Shown piece by piece: positions 16,442 to 24,741 of a DNA stretch of 64,000 bases (position 1 is its first letter; every line of letters starts with the position of its first letter). Under the pieces are notes generated by a model. It made no database searches, was not told the DNA's origin, and saw only the letters and a list, made by a program, of their open reading frames with translations. Location of the stretch: positions 34,964-98,963 of the forward strand of contig DASZOZ010000068.1 in NCBI GenBank assembly GCA_035550515.1, read 5' to 3'. The position numbers were made by a program, and so were the translations under genes. Source of the stretch: DATARH01 sp035550515 (GTDB taxonomy: Bacteria > Pseudomonadota > Alphaproteobacteria > ATCC43930 > CGMCC-115725).

Positions 16442-18109
16442 TCACAGCTCGCCGCGCGCCGCGAGCGCCTTGATCCGGTCGGCGGTGCGCAGCGCGATCG
16501 CCTGAATCGTCAGCGAGGGGTTGACCCCGCCGATCGTCGGGAACACCGAGCCGTCGCAAATCCACAGATTGCGGATGTCCCAACTGCGGCAATCGGCATT
16601 GACCACGCTGCTGCGCGGGTCGTCGCCCATCCGCGCCGTGCCCGCCAGGTGCGCGGTGTCGTCGGTCTCTTCCCACAGATCGGATGCCCCGGCAGCGTCG
16701 AGGCAATCGCGCATCGCCCGCATCGCGTGCGCAATCAGCCGCTTGTCGTTGTCGCCGTAGGAGAAGGTCACGCGTGCCGCCTTGAGCCCCAGCTCGTCGG
16801 TCTCGTCGGCCGGGGTGACGCGATTGTTCGCGTCCGGCAGCACCTCGCCGACGATCTTCAGCCCGACCGCGTGATTGTATTGCTCCATCTCGTCGCGCAG
16901 CGCCCGGCCCCACAGCCCGCGCGCGCCGGCGACGATCCCGGCCCAGGTCACCGGCAGCGGCCCCTGCGCCATGTAGCAATAGCCGCCATGGAAATCCTTG
17001 CCTGCGTCCTGGTAGTTCCAATGTTCGGTGAGGGCGAGCGTCGGCGGGCCTTTGTACCAGCGCACCTCCTCCCGCATCGTGCCGTAGACGGCCTGGTTGG
17101 CATGCACCATCAGGTTGTGGCCGACCAGCCCCGAGCCGTTGGCGAGACCGTCGGGGTGGCGCAGATCGGCGGAATTGAGCAGCAGGCGCGGCGTCTCGAT
17201 CGCATAGCCGGCGACGACGACGTTCCTCGCGCGCTGGAACCGCCATCGGCCTTCGCGGTGGTAGTGCACGCCGGTGGCGAGCCCGGTCTTGGGGTCGGTC
17301 TCGACGCGGCCGACCATGGCGAGGTCGCGGATTTCGGCGCCGGCTTTGACGGCGCGCGGGATCCAGGTGATCAGCGCGCTTTGCTTGGCGTTGGTCGCGC
17401 AGCCCTGGACGCAGAAGCCGCGATAGACACAGGGCGGCGACAGCCCGCGCGGCGCCGAAACGGTGGCGAGCGGCGTCGGCGCCCAGGCGATCCCCAGCGC
17501 CTCGCAGCCGCGCGCCAGCGCCAACGCCGCGGCATTGAGTTCGTGCGCGCGATACGGATAGCGCGGCCGCTTCGGACCCCAGGGGTAGTTGACCGGCCCG
17601 GAAATCTTCAGCGCGTCCTCGACCAGGTCGTAGTAGCGCCACATCTCGCGCCAATCGAGCGGCCAGTCGGCGCCGTAGCCGAGCCGGCTGCGGGCCTTGA
17701 ACCATTCCGGCCGGAAGCGCAGCGATACCATCGCGAAATGCACCGTGCTGCCGCCCACCGAACGGCCGCTGTTGTTGGCGCCGAGCACCAGCGGGTTCTC
17801 GCCGTCGCAGATCCGCTCGTCGGTCCAGTACAGCTTCTGCTGATGGGTTTCGTCGGAGGCGAAGTCCTCGAGCGGCCGCCACCATGGCCCCGCGTCGAAG
17901 CCGACCACCGAGAAGCCGAGCTCGGCGAGCCGGCAGGCGAGCGTGCCGCCGCCGGCGCCGGTGCCGACGATGGCGAAATCGACCGCCTCGTCGTCGCGGT
18001 GTTCGCGCATTTCGACCCAGCCGCCGACGCGGAGCGGGTCCGGCGCCCGCCCGTTCCTGCCGCGCGGGACGATTTGCGGATCGGGCGAGGGATCAGCCGA
18101 TCCGGGCAT
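16442..18109 (-). CDS. GMC-family FAD oxidoreductase (gluconate 2-dehydrogenase-like)
   Basis: A 555-residue flavoprotein. AIVGTGAGGGTLACRLAELG is the FAD-binding Rossmann motif, GGSTVHFAMVSLRF a GMC signature region, CVYRGFCVQGCATNAKQSA a Cys-rich stretch seen in membrane-bound sugar acid dehydrogenases, and AGTARMGDDPRSSVVNADCR plus GGVNPSLTIQAIALRTAD the C-terminal active-site region. ATG at 18109 overlaps the subunit-3 gene end by 17 bases. With its small subunit it likely oxidises a sugar or sugar acid in the periplasm. No cytochrome c subunit gene is nearby. Confidence 0.9.
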   Translation of the reverse strand: MPGSADPSPDPQIVPRGRNGRAPDPLRVGGWVEMREHRDDEAVDFAIVGTGAGGGTLACRLAELGFSVVGFDAGPWWRPLEDFASDETHQQKLYWTDERICDGENPLVLGANNSGRSVGGSTVHFAMVSLRFRPEWFKARSRLGYGADWPLDWREMWRYYDLVEDALKISGPVNYPWGPKRPRYPYRAHELNAAALALARGCEALGIAWAPTPLATVSAPRGLSPPCVYRGFCVQGCATNAKQSALITWIPRAVKAGAEIRDLAMVGRVETDPKTGLATGVHYHREGRWRFQRARNVVVAGYAIETPRLLLNSADLRHPDGLANGSGLVGHNLMVHANQAVYGTMREEVRWYKGPPTLALTEHWNYQDAGKDFHGGYCYMAQGPLPVTWAGIVAGARGLWGRALRDEMEQYNHAVGLKIVGEVLPDANNRVTPADETDELGLKAARVTFSYGDNDKRLIAHAMRAMRDCLDAAGASDLWEETDDTAHLAGTARMGDDPRSSVVNADCRSWDIRNLWICDGSVFPTIGGVNPSLTIQAIALRTADRIKALAARGEL

Positions 18110-18731
18110 TTTCGCTGCGCGCCGCCGCTTCCTCGCCGGGCTTGGCCTCGGCCGCCTCCCAGGGGTCGCGGCGGTCGAAATCCATGCGGACATAGCCGCG
18201 CGGGCTCGCCGGGCCGCCAAAGCCGATCTCGTTCCAGGCGGTCGGGTGACCGTAATAGGCGGTCACGATGTCGAGCAGCAGGCGCTTGGCGAAGAACATC
18301 GCAGGACGCATCCCGCCCCAGTCGCCGGCGATGTCGCCGTCCTGCATCGCCCGCAGCAGCGCGTCCTGCTCGGCCGCATCGAGCGTCTCGAACCCTACGC
18401 TATGGCGGCGGCGCGCCTCCGCAGCGATCCCGGCGAGCCCGCGCCGCCAGGCCTCGCGCGCCGGCGGCAGGCGGTGGTCGCGATGCCCGTCGCGGCGGTT
18501 TTCGTACAGCTTGTCGTCGACCAGCGCCGCGACCGGCACCGGCGGACGGTTTGCCGGCTGCGGCACGATGCGGTTGCACAGCGCCGCCAGCGTGGCGAAT
18601 TCCGCTGGCGACAAGAACCGCGGCGCGCGCGGCAGGGCGAGCCGCTCGTCGATGACTTGGCGGGTCTTGGCGTTCCACGACGGCGTGTGCCGCTTGGCGA
18701 GCACGTCGTAGCCGGGAAAGCGTTCCGTCAC
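18093..18731 (-). CDS. Gluconate 2-dehydrogenase subunit 3-family protein
   Basis: A 212-residue small subunit. It has FLSPAEFATLAALCNRIVPQ and a later FFAKRLLLDIVTAYYGHPTA followed by WNEIGFGGPASPRGYV, which are hallmarks of the subunit 3 family. The start is GTG at 18731, fixed by a GTGA overlap with the upstream membrane protein gene. The family normally carries a Tat signal; none is seen here. It partners the GMC flavoprotein downstream. Confidence 0.85.
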   Translation of the reverse strand: MTERFPGYDVLAKRHTPSWNAKTRQVIDERLALPRAPRFLSPAEFATLAALCNRIVPQPANRPPVPVAALVDDKLYENRRDGHRDHRLPPAREAWRRGLAGIAAEARRRHSVGFETLDAAEQDALLRAMQDGDIAGDWGGMRPAMFFAKRLLLDIVTAYYGHPTAWNEIGFGGPASPRGYVRMDFDRRDPWEAAEAKPGEEAAARSENARIG

Positions 18732-19669
18732 CGCCGCCGCTCGATCAGCCGCAACGCCGCGAGCCCGGCGATGGCCAAGGCGGTGAACGCCGGCGGCGCC
18801 GGCAGCGGCGGTCCGTTGAGGATGTTCTGCGACCAGTTGCGCCAACCGCCCATGTTGCGCCCGACGCCATAAGCGTGAAACGCGGCGCCCAGCAAGCCGA
18901 CCCCGGTCAGCAGCCGCAGCGACCCGCGTGCCGGTCCGGTCCAGCGCGGCGACAGCGTCGCCGCGGCCAGCAGACCCGCGGCGACCGGCGGCCCCGCCAC
19001 CGGGATCACCATCGCCGGGTTATGGAACGCGCCGCGGAAATGCAGCAGCGCGGCCTCGCCCGAGGTGCCGATCAGCCCGAGCGCCACCAGCCGGGCGATC
19101 AGCCGGCCGGGCAGAAACCCGTAGACCGCCCGGCCGCCGGAACGCAGCCGCTCGGCCAGGGCGCCGATCACGCCGGCGAGGCCGAGCGCGACCGGCGCGC
19201 CCAGCGGGGCGCCGTAAAACAGGTTCAGCCAACTCCAGCCGCCCGGCCGCTTCAGCACGTTGTAGATATGAAACCCGGCCCCGGCGAGCCCGGTCGTCAA
19301 CGCCAACGCCTGACCCAGGTCGCGCGTCGAATTGGGCCGCCCGGCCCGGTTGACCAGCCCGTGCAGGCTTGCCGCGAGCGCCTGCGCGCCGATCGCCAAC
19401 GGCAGCAGCATGGTCCGGTTGTGGAACGCGCCGCGGTAATGTTCGACGCTGCTGTCGGCGAGCGCGGCCGCCGCCAGCAAGGCCGAGGCGCCGTTGAGGC
19501 TGCGCGCGGCGGCGACATGATCGGGCGACGCCGGGAGCCGCCTCGGCTGGGGCTGCAAGGCCGCTTCCATGGCGGCCGCCGCGGCCGCGGTCGCGAACGA
19601 GGTGAGCGCCAGGCCGGCGGACGATTGCAGCCGCATCAAACCCGACCGGCCCCGCGGCAACCACCGCAT
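18728..19669 (-). CDS. Polytopic membrane protein with internal duplication
   Basis: About 313 residues, strongly hydrophobic. Two halves repeat each other: HYRGAFHNRTMLLPLAIG and GAGFHIYNVLKRPGGWSWLN in the first match HFRGAFHNPAMVIPVAG and GAAFHAYGVGRNMGGWRNWS in the second, so it arose by tandem duplication of a ~4-helix unit. It is first in the operon with the two GMC dehydrogenase genes, coupled by GTGA. The conserved His residues could hold haem or contact quinone, making it a possible membrane anchor and electron acceptor. The start could be 19669 or 19636. No family recognised. Confidence 0.75.
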   Translation of the reverse strand: MRWLPRGRSGLMRLQSSAGLALTSFATAAAAAAMEAALQPQPRRLPASPDHVAAARSLNGASALLAAAALADSSVEHYRGAFHNRTMLLPLAIGAQALAASLHGLVNRAGRPNSTRDLGQALALTTGLAGAGFHIYNVLKRPGGWSWLNLFYGAPLGAPVALGLAGVIGALAERLRSGGRAVYGFLPGRLIARLVALGLIGTSGEAALLHFRGAFHNPAMVIPVAGPPVAAGLLAAATLSPRWTGPARGSLRLLTGVGLLGAAFHAYGVGRNMGGWRNWSQNILNGPPLPAPPAFTALAIAGLAALRLIERRR

Positions 19670-19867
19670 AGGTTGAGCGCGCAAGCCGTCCGGCTCGTCG
19701 GCATCGGAAATGATGTGAGGTCGTCCGATAACGCGGTCGTCAAAGGCTTTACCTGAGCGTTTTTCATGAGCCGACGGTTGCGGAAGCGGCCGGAAGAAAC
19801 CGTTTGCCCTGCTGGTTTGTTCAACGTTGCGTCGAGAACGCGGTTCCGGTGGAGCGAGGCGTCGAGC

Positions 19868-21643
19868 GTGAGCAAACGGATCGAGGATTATGCGCTGATC
19901 GGCGACCGGCGCAGCGCCGCGCTGGTCGCCCGCGACGGCTCGATCGACTGGCTCTGCTGGCCGAACTTCGACAGCGACGCCTGCTTCGCCGCGCTGCTCG
20001 GCGACGACCGGCACGGTTATTGGCGGCTCGCGCCGCGCGACATGCCGCGGCGCACGACCCGGCGTTATCGCGGCGATACGCTGATCCTCGAAACCTGGCA
20101 TGAAACCGCACACGGCATTGTCCGCGTCACCGACCTGATGCCGATCGACACCCCGCACCGCGCCATCATCCGCACCGTGCGGGGTGAGGCGGGGCGGGTC
20201 GACATGGTGCTCGATCTGGCGCTGCGCTTCGATTACGGCAGCATCCCGCCCTGGCTTTGCGCCGAGCCGCGAGTCGTGTGGGCGATCGTCGGCCCGGATC
20301 TCGCGGTGCTGCGCTCACCGATCGATCTCGACCTGGCCGATCGACCGGCGGGCGGCGACCGCATCGGCCTGCAATTCACCGTCGACCAGGGTGCGAGCCT
20401 GACCTTCACGCTGCAATACGGCGCCTCCTACGAGGCGGAACCGGAGCCGCTCGACGTCACCGCCGCGATCGCGGCGACGGAAACCTTCTGGCGGGCGTTC
20501 ATCGGCAAGTTCGCGGCGCAGACCGATTGGCCGGGACCGGTCAGGCGCTCGCTGATCACCTTGAAGGCGCTGACCGTGGCGACGACCGGCGCCGTCATCG
20601 CCGCGCCGACCACCTCGCTGCCCGAAGTGCCGGGAGGCGCGTGGAACTGGGATTACCGTTACAGTTGGCTGCGGGATTCGACCTTCGCCCTGGCCACCTT
20701 CCTCAACGCCGGCTACCGGGACGAGGCACGTGCGTGGCGCGACTGGCTGCTGCGTGCCGCGGCCGGCGTGCCGGAGCGGTTGCGCACGATGTACCGCGGC
20801 GATGGCGGCCGCAACGTCGTGCCGCACGATGTCCCCTGGCTGCCCGGCTACGGCGGCGCGGCGCCGGTCCATGTCGGCAACCCGGCGGCCGATCAGTTCC
20901 AGCTCGACATTTACGGCGAGGTCCTCGATTCGCTGCATCTCTGCCAACAGACCGGGCTCGGCGGGGGGCGCTGGGATATCGCCGTCGAGCATCATCTGGC
21001 GGCGCATATCGAGAAGGTTTGGCGCCAGCCCGACCAGGGCATCTGGGAACTGCGCGGCGAGCCGCGGCATTACACCTTCTCGAAAGTCATGGCCTGGGTG
21101 GGCCTCGACCGCTACCTGAAGCTGGACGGCGTGCCGGCCGGGCGCCGCCGCGCCCTCGAAAGCCTGCGGGCGGAGATGCATCGGGTCATTTGCCGCGACG
21201 GCTTCAGCCGCGCGCGCAACAGCTTTGTGCAGTCATTCGGTTCGGACCGCCTCGACGCCAGCTTGCTGCTGCTGCCCACGGTGGGCTTCTTGCCGATCGA
21301 CGATCCGCGGATCGCCGGGACCGTCGCGGCCGTCGAAAGCGAACTGGTCCAGGACGGACTGGTGCGGCGCTGGTCGCCCGTCGGCGGGCCCGAGGAAGGC
21401 GCCTTTATCGCCTGCACCTGCTGGCTTGCCGACTGCCTCGGCATGCAGGGGCGCGCCGCCGAGGCGCGCGGTTACCTCGAACGCGTCATCGGCCTTGCCA
21501 ACGATGTCGGCCTGCTCGCCGAGGAATGGCACATCGGCACGGGCCGCCTGACCGGCAATTTCCCGCAGGCGCTCAGCCATCTCTCGCTGGTCAATACCGC
21601 GCTGGGGCTTTGCGGCCCGGTCTTGCAGCGCGGCGGCGGCTGA
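19868..21643 (+). CDS. Glycoside hydrolase family 15 protein (glucoamylase/trehalase-like)
   Basis: About 591 residues. An N-terminal trehalase-like beta-sandwich (IEDYALIGDRRSAALVARDG and IDWLCWPNFDS) is followed by the (alpha/alpha)6 barrel with WNWDYRYSWLRDSTFAL, the acid Glu in FQLDIYGEVLDSLHL and the base Glu in LLAEEWHIGTGRLTGNFPQA. It hydrolyses alpha-glucosidic bonds, plausibly trehalose or maltooligosaccharides. The GTG at 19868 matches the usual family start; an ATG at 19766 is in-frame but adds atypical residues. The 3' end overlaps the opposite-strand SDR gene by 53 bases. Confidence 0.9.
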   Translation: MSKRIEDYALIGDRRSAALVARDGSIDWLCWPNFDSDACFAALLGDDRHGYWRLAPRDMPRRTTRRYRGDTLILETWHETAHGIVRVTDLMPIDTPHRAIIRTVRGEAGRVDMVLDLALRFDYGSIPPWLCAEPRVVWAIVGPDLAVLRSPIDLDLADRPAGGDRIGLQFTVDQGASLTFTLQYGASYEAEPEPLDVTAAIAATETFWRAFIGKFAAQTDWPGPVRRSLITLKALTVATTGAVIAAPTTSLPEVPGGAWNWDYRYSWLRDSTFALATFLNAGYRDEARAWRDWLLRAAAGVPERLRTMYRGDGGRNVVPHDVPWLPGYGGAAPVHVGNPAADQFQLDIYGEVLDSLHLCQQTGLGGGRWDIAVEHHLAAHIEKVWRQPDQGIWELRGEPRHYTFSKVMAWVGLDRYLKLDGVPAGRRRALESLRAEMHRVICRDGFSRARNSFVQSFGSDRLDASLLLLPTVGFLPIDDPRIAGTVAAVESELVQDGLVRRWSPVGGPEEGAFIACTCWLADCLGMQGRAAEARGYLERVIGLANDVGLLAEEWHIGTGRLTGNFPQALSHLSLVNTALGLCGPVLQRGGG

Positions 21644-22628
21644 GCCGGGTGGCGCCGACCGATACGGCCGCGGCGCCGAGGCCCAGCGCGGCGATGGCGG
21701 CCGCGACCATGCCGCGATGGCGCGCGATCTCGGCTTCGACCGAGACCGAGCGGGCGCGGTCGTCAAAGCGGCCATGCGCGCCGTAATCGCCGTCGACCGA
21801 GCGGAACAGGTTGGCCGGAGCGTCGAGCGGCGTCGGCTCCTCGGTCAGTTGTCCCGAATAGCCGTTCTTCGCCAGGTACCGATCGAGCAATCCCGGCGCC
21901 AGCTTGTTGGCGATGATCGCCTTCCAGGTCGGCAGCCCGACCCAGACCTCGCGTCCGCGCGGGTCGAGCGCGGCGTCGACGATCGCCCGTGCCGGGACTT
22001 CGGGCTGGAAGATGGGCGGCACCGGCTGCGGCCGGCTGCCGGTCTTGTTGAGCGCCCAGTCGAACTGCGGGGTGTTGACCGCCGGCAGGTGGACCATGAC
22101 CAGCCGCACCTTGCTCCCGTCGTGCAGCAGTTCCGAGCGCAGCGAATCGGTGAAGCCGCGAACGGCATATTTCGCGCCGCAATAGACCGATTGCAGCGGG
22201 ATCGCCCGGTAACACAGCGCCGAGCCGACATTGACGATCGTCCCGCTGTCGCGCTGCCGCATGCGCCGCAACGCGGTCATCGTGCCGTAAACCTGGCCGA
22301 GATAGGTGACCTCGGTGGCGCGGCGAAATTCCGCGGGGGAGAGGCGGTCCACCGGCGCGAAGATCGTCGCCATCGCGTTGTTGACCCAGAGGTCGATCGG
22401 CCCCAGTTCCGCTTCGATCCGCTCGGCGGCGGCCTCGAGCGCATCTCCGTCCGCGACATCGGCGGCCACCGGCACGGCCCGCACGCCAAAGCTCCGCAGC
22501 TCCGCGGCGGTCGCTTCGAGCCGTGCCGCGTTGCGGGCGATAAGGCCGACATCGCAGCCGCGCGCGGCAAACTCGCCGGCGGTGGCGCGTCCCACCCCGG
22601 CGCTCGCTCCGGTGACGACCGCGAGCAA
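21591..22628 (-). CDS. SDR-family oxidoreductase with C-terminal membrane anchor
   Basis: A 345-residue short-chain dehydrogenase. It has the cofactor motif TGASAGVGRA, WVNNAMATIFAPVDRL, and the catalytic Ser with YCGAK (Tyr and Lys). The C-terminus has one hydrophobic segment (VAAAIAALGLGAAAVSVGA) followed by Arg/Lys, likely a membrane anchor. The start appears to be TTG at 22628, seven bases after the PPC gene stop, since no ATG or GTG suits the family start. It is probably cotranscribed with the PPC-domain gene. Confidence 0.88.
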   Translation of the reverse strand: MLAVVTGASAGVGRATAGEFAARGCDVGLIARNAARLEATAAELRSFGVRAVPVAADVADGDALEAAAERIEAELGPIDLWVNNAMATIFAPVDRLSPAEFRRATEVTYLGQVYGTMTALRRMRQRDSGTIVNVGSALCYRAIPLQSVYCGAKYAVRGFTDSLRSELLHDGSKVRLVMVHLPAVNTPQFDWALNKTGSRPQPVPPIFQPEVPARAIVDAALDPRGREVWVGLPTWKAIIANKLAPGLLDRYLAKNGYSGQLTEEPTPLDAPANLFRSVDGDYGAHGRFDDRARSVSVEAEIARHRGMVAAAIAALGLGAAAVSVGATRLSRRRAARPGRKAPARY

Positions 22629-22635
22629 CGCGCGC

Positions 22636-23073
22636 CTACAGGTCGATCAGCGCCAGGCCGAGTTCCGGGCGCGGCGTACGGCGCAAATGGGCGGGCGCCT
22701 CGACCAGCGTCACTTCGAGCGTCGGGCGGACGATGCCTGCGAGCAGGTGGCCGCCGCGGGTCGACCCGTCACTGAGGCCGAGAACCACGTGGATATGGGC
22801 GCTGGGCTTTCCCTTGTCGTCGAGCGCGATATCGCCGACGGCGCTGAGCACCTCGCACTGCTCGCCGACGCGGATTTTCCGATAGGTCTTCGCGGCGAGA
22901 TCGAACCAGCCGACGGTGGCCTCGGCAAAGGCGCCGAGCGCGGTCAGCGACGCCGCGCCGAGTTGTTTCGCCGCGGCGAATTGGCCGATCGTCGAAAACG
23001 CTTCTTCGCCCGGGTCGAGCACCAGCACATAGGTCTGCTCGCCCGCATTGTCGGCGACGAGTTTTGCTTTCAT
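22636..23073 (-). CDS. PPC-domain (DUF296) protein
   Basis: A 145-residue protein of the plant-and-prokaryote-conserved domain. VLVLDPGEEAFSTIGQFA opens the fold, and PSAHIHVVLGLSDGSTRGGH includes the paired His residues that can bind metal. Prokaryotic members are small trimers of uncertain role. It sits directly upstream of, and likely in an operon with, the SDR gene. Confidence 0.88.
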   Translation of the reverse strand: MKAKLVADNAGEQTYVLVLDPGEEAFSTIGQFAAAKQLGAASLTALGAFAEATVGWFDLAAKTYRKIRVGEQCEVLSAVGDIALDDKGKPSAHIHVVLGLSDGSTRGGHLLAGIVRPTLEVTLVEAPAHLRRTPRPELGLALIDL

Positions 23074-23149
23074 CCGCTGCTCCAGCCGCTTTCGGAACCC
23101 CTAACGGCCGGAAGCTCGGCCTCGTTCCTCGGGCGGCGGCAGCAAGCGA

Positions 23150-23965
23150 TCAGGTCAGCCGGGGTTTGTCGCCCTCTACCAAGATCCGCCACAGCACGCG
23201 TCTTTCGCTGCGGTCGTAGTCGCCGTGCGCGCGGTGCAGGGTGGCGCGGTCGTCGAAGATCAGCACGTCGCCCTTGCGCCATTTATGGTGATAGGTGATC
23301 TCCGGCTGCACCATGCGTTCCAGCAGGTCTTCCATATAGGCGCGGCTGAGGTCCGGGCTCATCCCCTCGATGTACTGCACCTTGGTGATGTGGAAATACA
23401 CCGCGCGGCTGCCGTGCACCGGATGGGTGCGGACCATCGGGTGCACCACCGGCTTGCCGTATTTCTCCTCGTCCTCTTCCCGCGTGCCCTCGCGGTCGAT
23501 GTCGAGCTGGTTCACGGTCCGCAGCCCCGACAGCTTTTGCTGCTCCGCTTCGGGCAGGGCGGCATAGGCGGCACGCATGCTGCAGATGCTGGTGCCGCCG
23601 CCGGAAGAGGGGATTTCCACACCGTAGAGCATGGTCGCCAGCGGCGGCTTTTCGTGGTTGGTGTGGTCGGTGTGCCAGCGCTCGGCCGGGCGCTGGCCGT
23701 TCTGGTGGTGGACGAGCCCGATCAGCGGGTGGCCCGGCATATGGTGCTGCGAATAATGCTGGCGCATCACCGGGCCGAAAGCCGCGCCGGCATTCAGATA
23801 CCCTTCCGGCGTCAAGTCCTGGTCCGGAAAGACCAGCGCCAGATGCTCCGACAGCGCTTGCGACAAGGCCTCGCGGGTCGCGTCGTCGGCCGGTTTGCCG
23901 AGATCGATGCCGGTGACCTCGGCGCCGATCACCGGATGCAGCTTGCGGATGTTGAGCTCGGGCAT
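23150..23965 (-). CDS. TauD/TfdA-family Fe(II)/2-oxoglutarate dioxygenase
   Basis: A 271-residue dioxygenase. It starts MPELNIRKLHPVIGAEVTGI, the usual family opening. WHTDHTN gives the metal HxD pair, RATLHRAHGDYDRSERRVLW gives the distal His and the 2-oxoglutarate-binding Arg, and GGGTSICSMRAAY lies between. GGGAGG stands seven bases before the ATG at 23965. The substrate may be a sulfonate, halo-aryloxy acid or other carboxylate. No sulfonate transporter is near. Confidence 0.9.
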   Translation of the reverse strand: MPELNIRKLHPVIGAEVTGIDLGKPADDATREALSQALSEHLALVFPDQDLTPEGYLNAGAAFGPVMRQHYSQHHMPGHPLIGLVHHQNGQRPAERWHTDHTNHEKPPLATMLYGVEIPSSGGGTSICSMRAAYAALPEAEQQKLSGLRTVNQLDIDREGTREEDEEKYGKPVVHPMVRTHPVHGSRAVYFHITKVQYIEGMSPDLSRAYMEDLLERMVQPEITYHHKWRKGDVLIFDDRATLHRAHGDYDRSERRVLWRILVEGDKPRLT

Positions 23966-24045
23966 CGCGTCCTCCCGCTGAGTTTGCGCCATGGTAGTGC
24001 CGGCGCGTTCCCCCCGGAAGCGGTGTTGCCGCAGATCAGCCCACC

Positions 24046-24741
24046 CTAATCCAGCATCCGCAGCCGGTACCCCACGCCGGTCTCGGTGAGGATATGCGTC
24101 GGCCGTTCCGGGTCGGGTTCGATCTTCTGGCGCAGCTGCCGGATATAGATGCGCAGATACTGCACGTCGGCGTCGCCGCCCCACACTTCCTTGAGGATCA
24201 TCCGGTGGGTCAGCACCTTGCCGGCGTGCTGCACCAGCAGCCGCAGGATGTCGTATTCGCGCGGCGACAGCTTGACCGGCGCGCCGCGCACGCCGACGAG
24301 GCGGCGCACCAGATCGACCGTCAGGTCGCCGCTGCGGAACAGCGGTTTCTCGCCCTCCTGCTGCAGCCGGTGGCGCAGCGCGGCGCGCAGCCGCGCTAGC
24401 AGCTCGTCCATGCCGAACGGCTTGGTCACATAGTCGTCGGCGCCGAGGTCGAGCGCCTCGACCTTGCCGGCTTCGTCGGTGCGGCTGGTCAGCACGATGA
24501 TCGGCAGCGCCGATCCGGTCGCGCGAACCTCGCGGACCACCGCGAGCCCGTCGATCCCCGGCAGTCCGAGGTCGAGCATGACAAGGTCCGGCTCGCGCCG
24601 GCGGATTTCGCGCAGCGCCGCCTCGCCGGTCTCCTCCTCGATCACCTCATAGCCTTCGGCGCGCAGGCTGGTGCGCAGAAAGCGGCGGATCGCCGGCTCG
24701 TCGTCGACCACCATCACGCGCAGCGGGGCGCCGGCGCTCAC
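24046..24741 (-). CDS. kdpE: KdpE-type response regulator
   Basis: A 231-residue OmpR/PhoB-family regulator. The receiver domain has VVDDEPAIRRFLRTSL, phospho-acceptor Asp in VMLDLGLPG, and Lys in YVTKPF. The winged-helix domain has KLSPREYDILRLLVQHAGKV then LTHRMILKEVWG and YLRIYIRQLRQKIE. It overlaps kdpD by ATGA and is cognate to it. KdpE normally activates kdpFABC for potassium uptake, but no such genes lie in the window. Confidence 0.93.
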   Translation of the reverse strand: MSAGAPLRVMVVDDEPAIRRFLRTSLRAEGYEVIEEETGEAALREIRRREPDLVMLDLGLPGIDGLAVVREVRATGSALPIIVLTSRTDEAGKVEALDLGADDYVTKPFGMDELLARLRAALRHRLQQEGEKPLFRSGDLTVDLVRRLVGVRGAPVKLSPREYDILRLLVQHAGKVLTHRMILKEVWGGDADVQYLRIYIRQLRQKIEPDPERPTHILTETGVGYRLRMLD

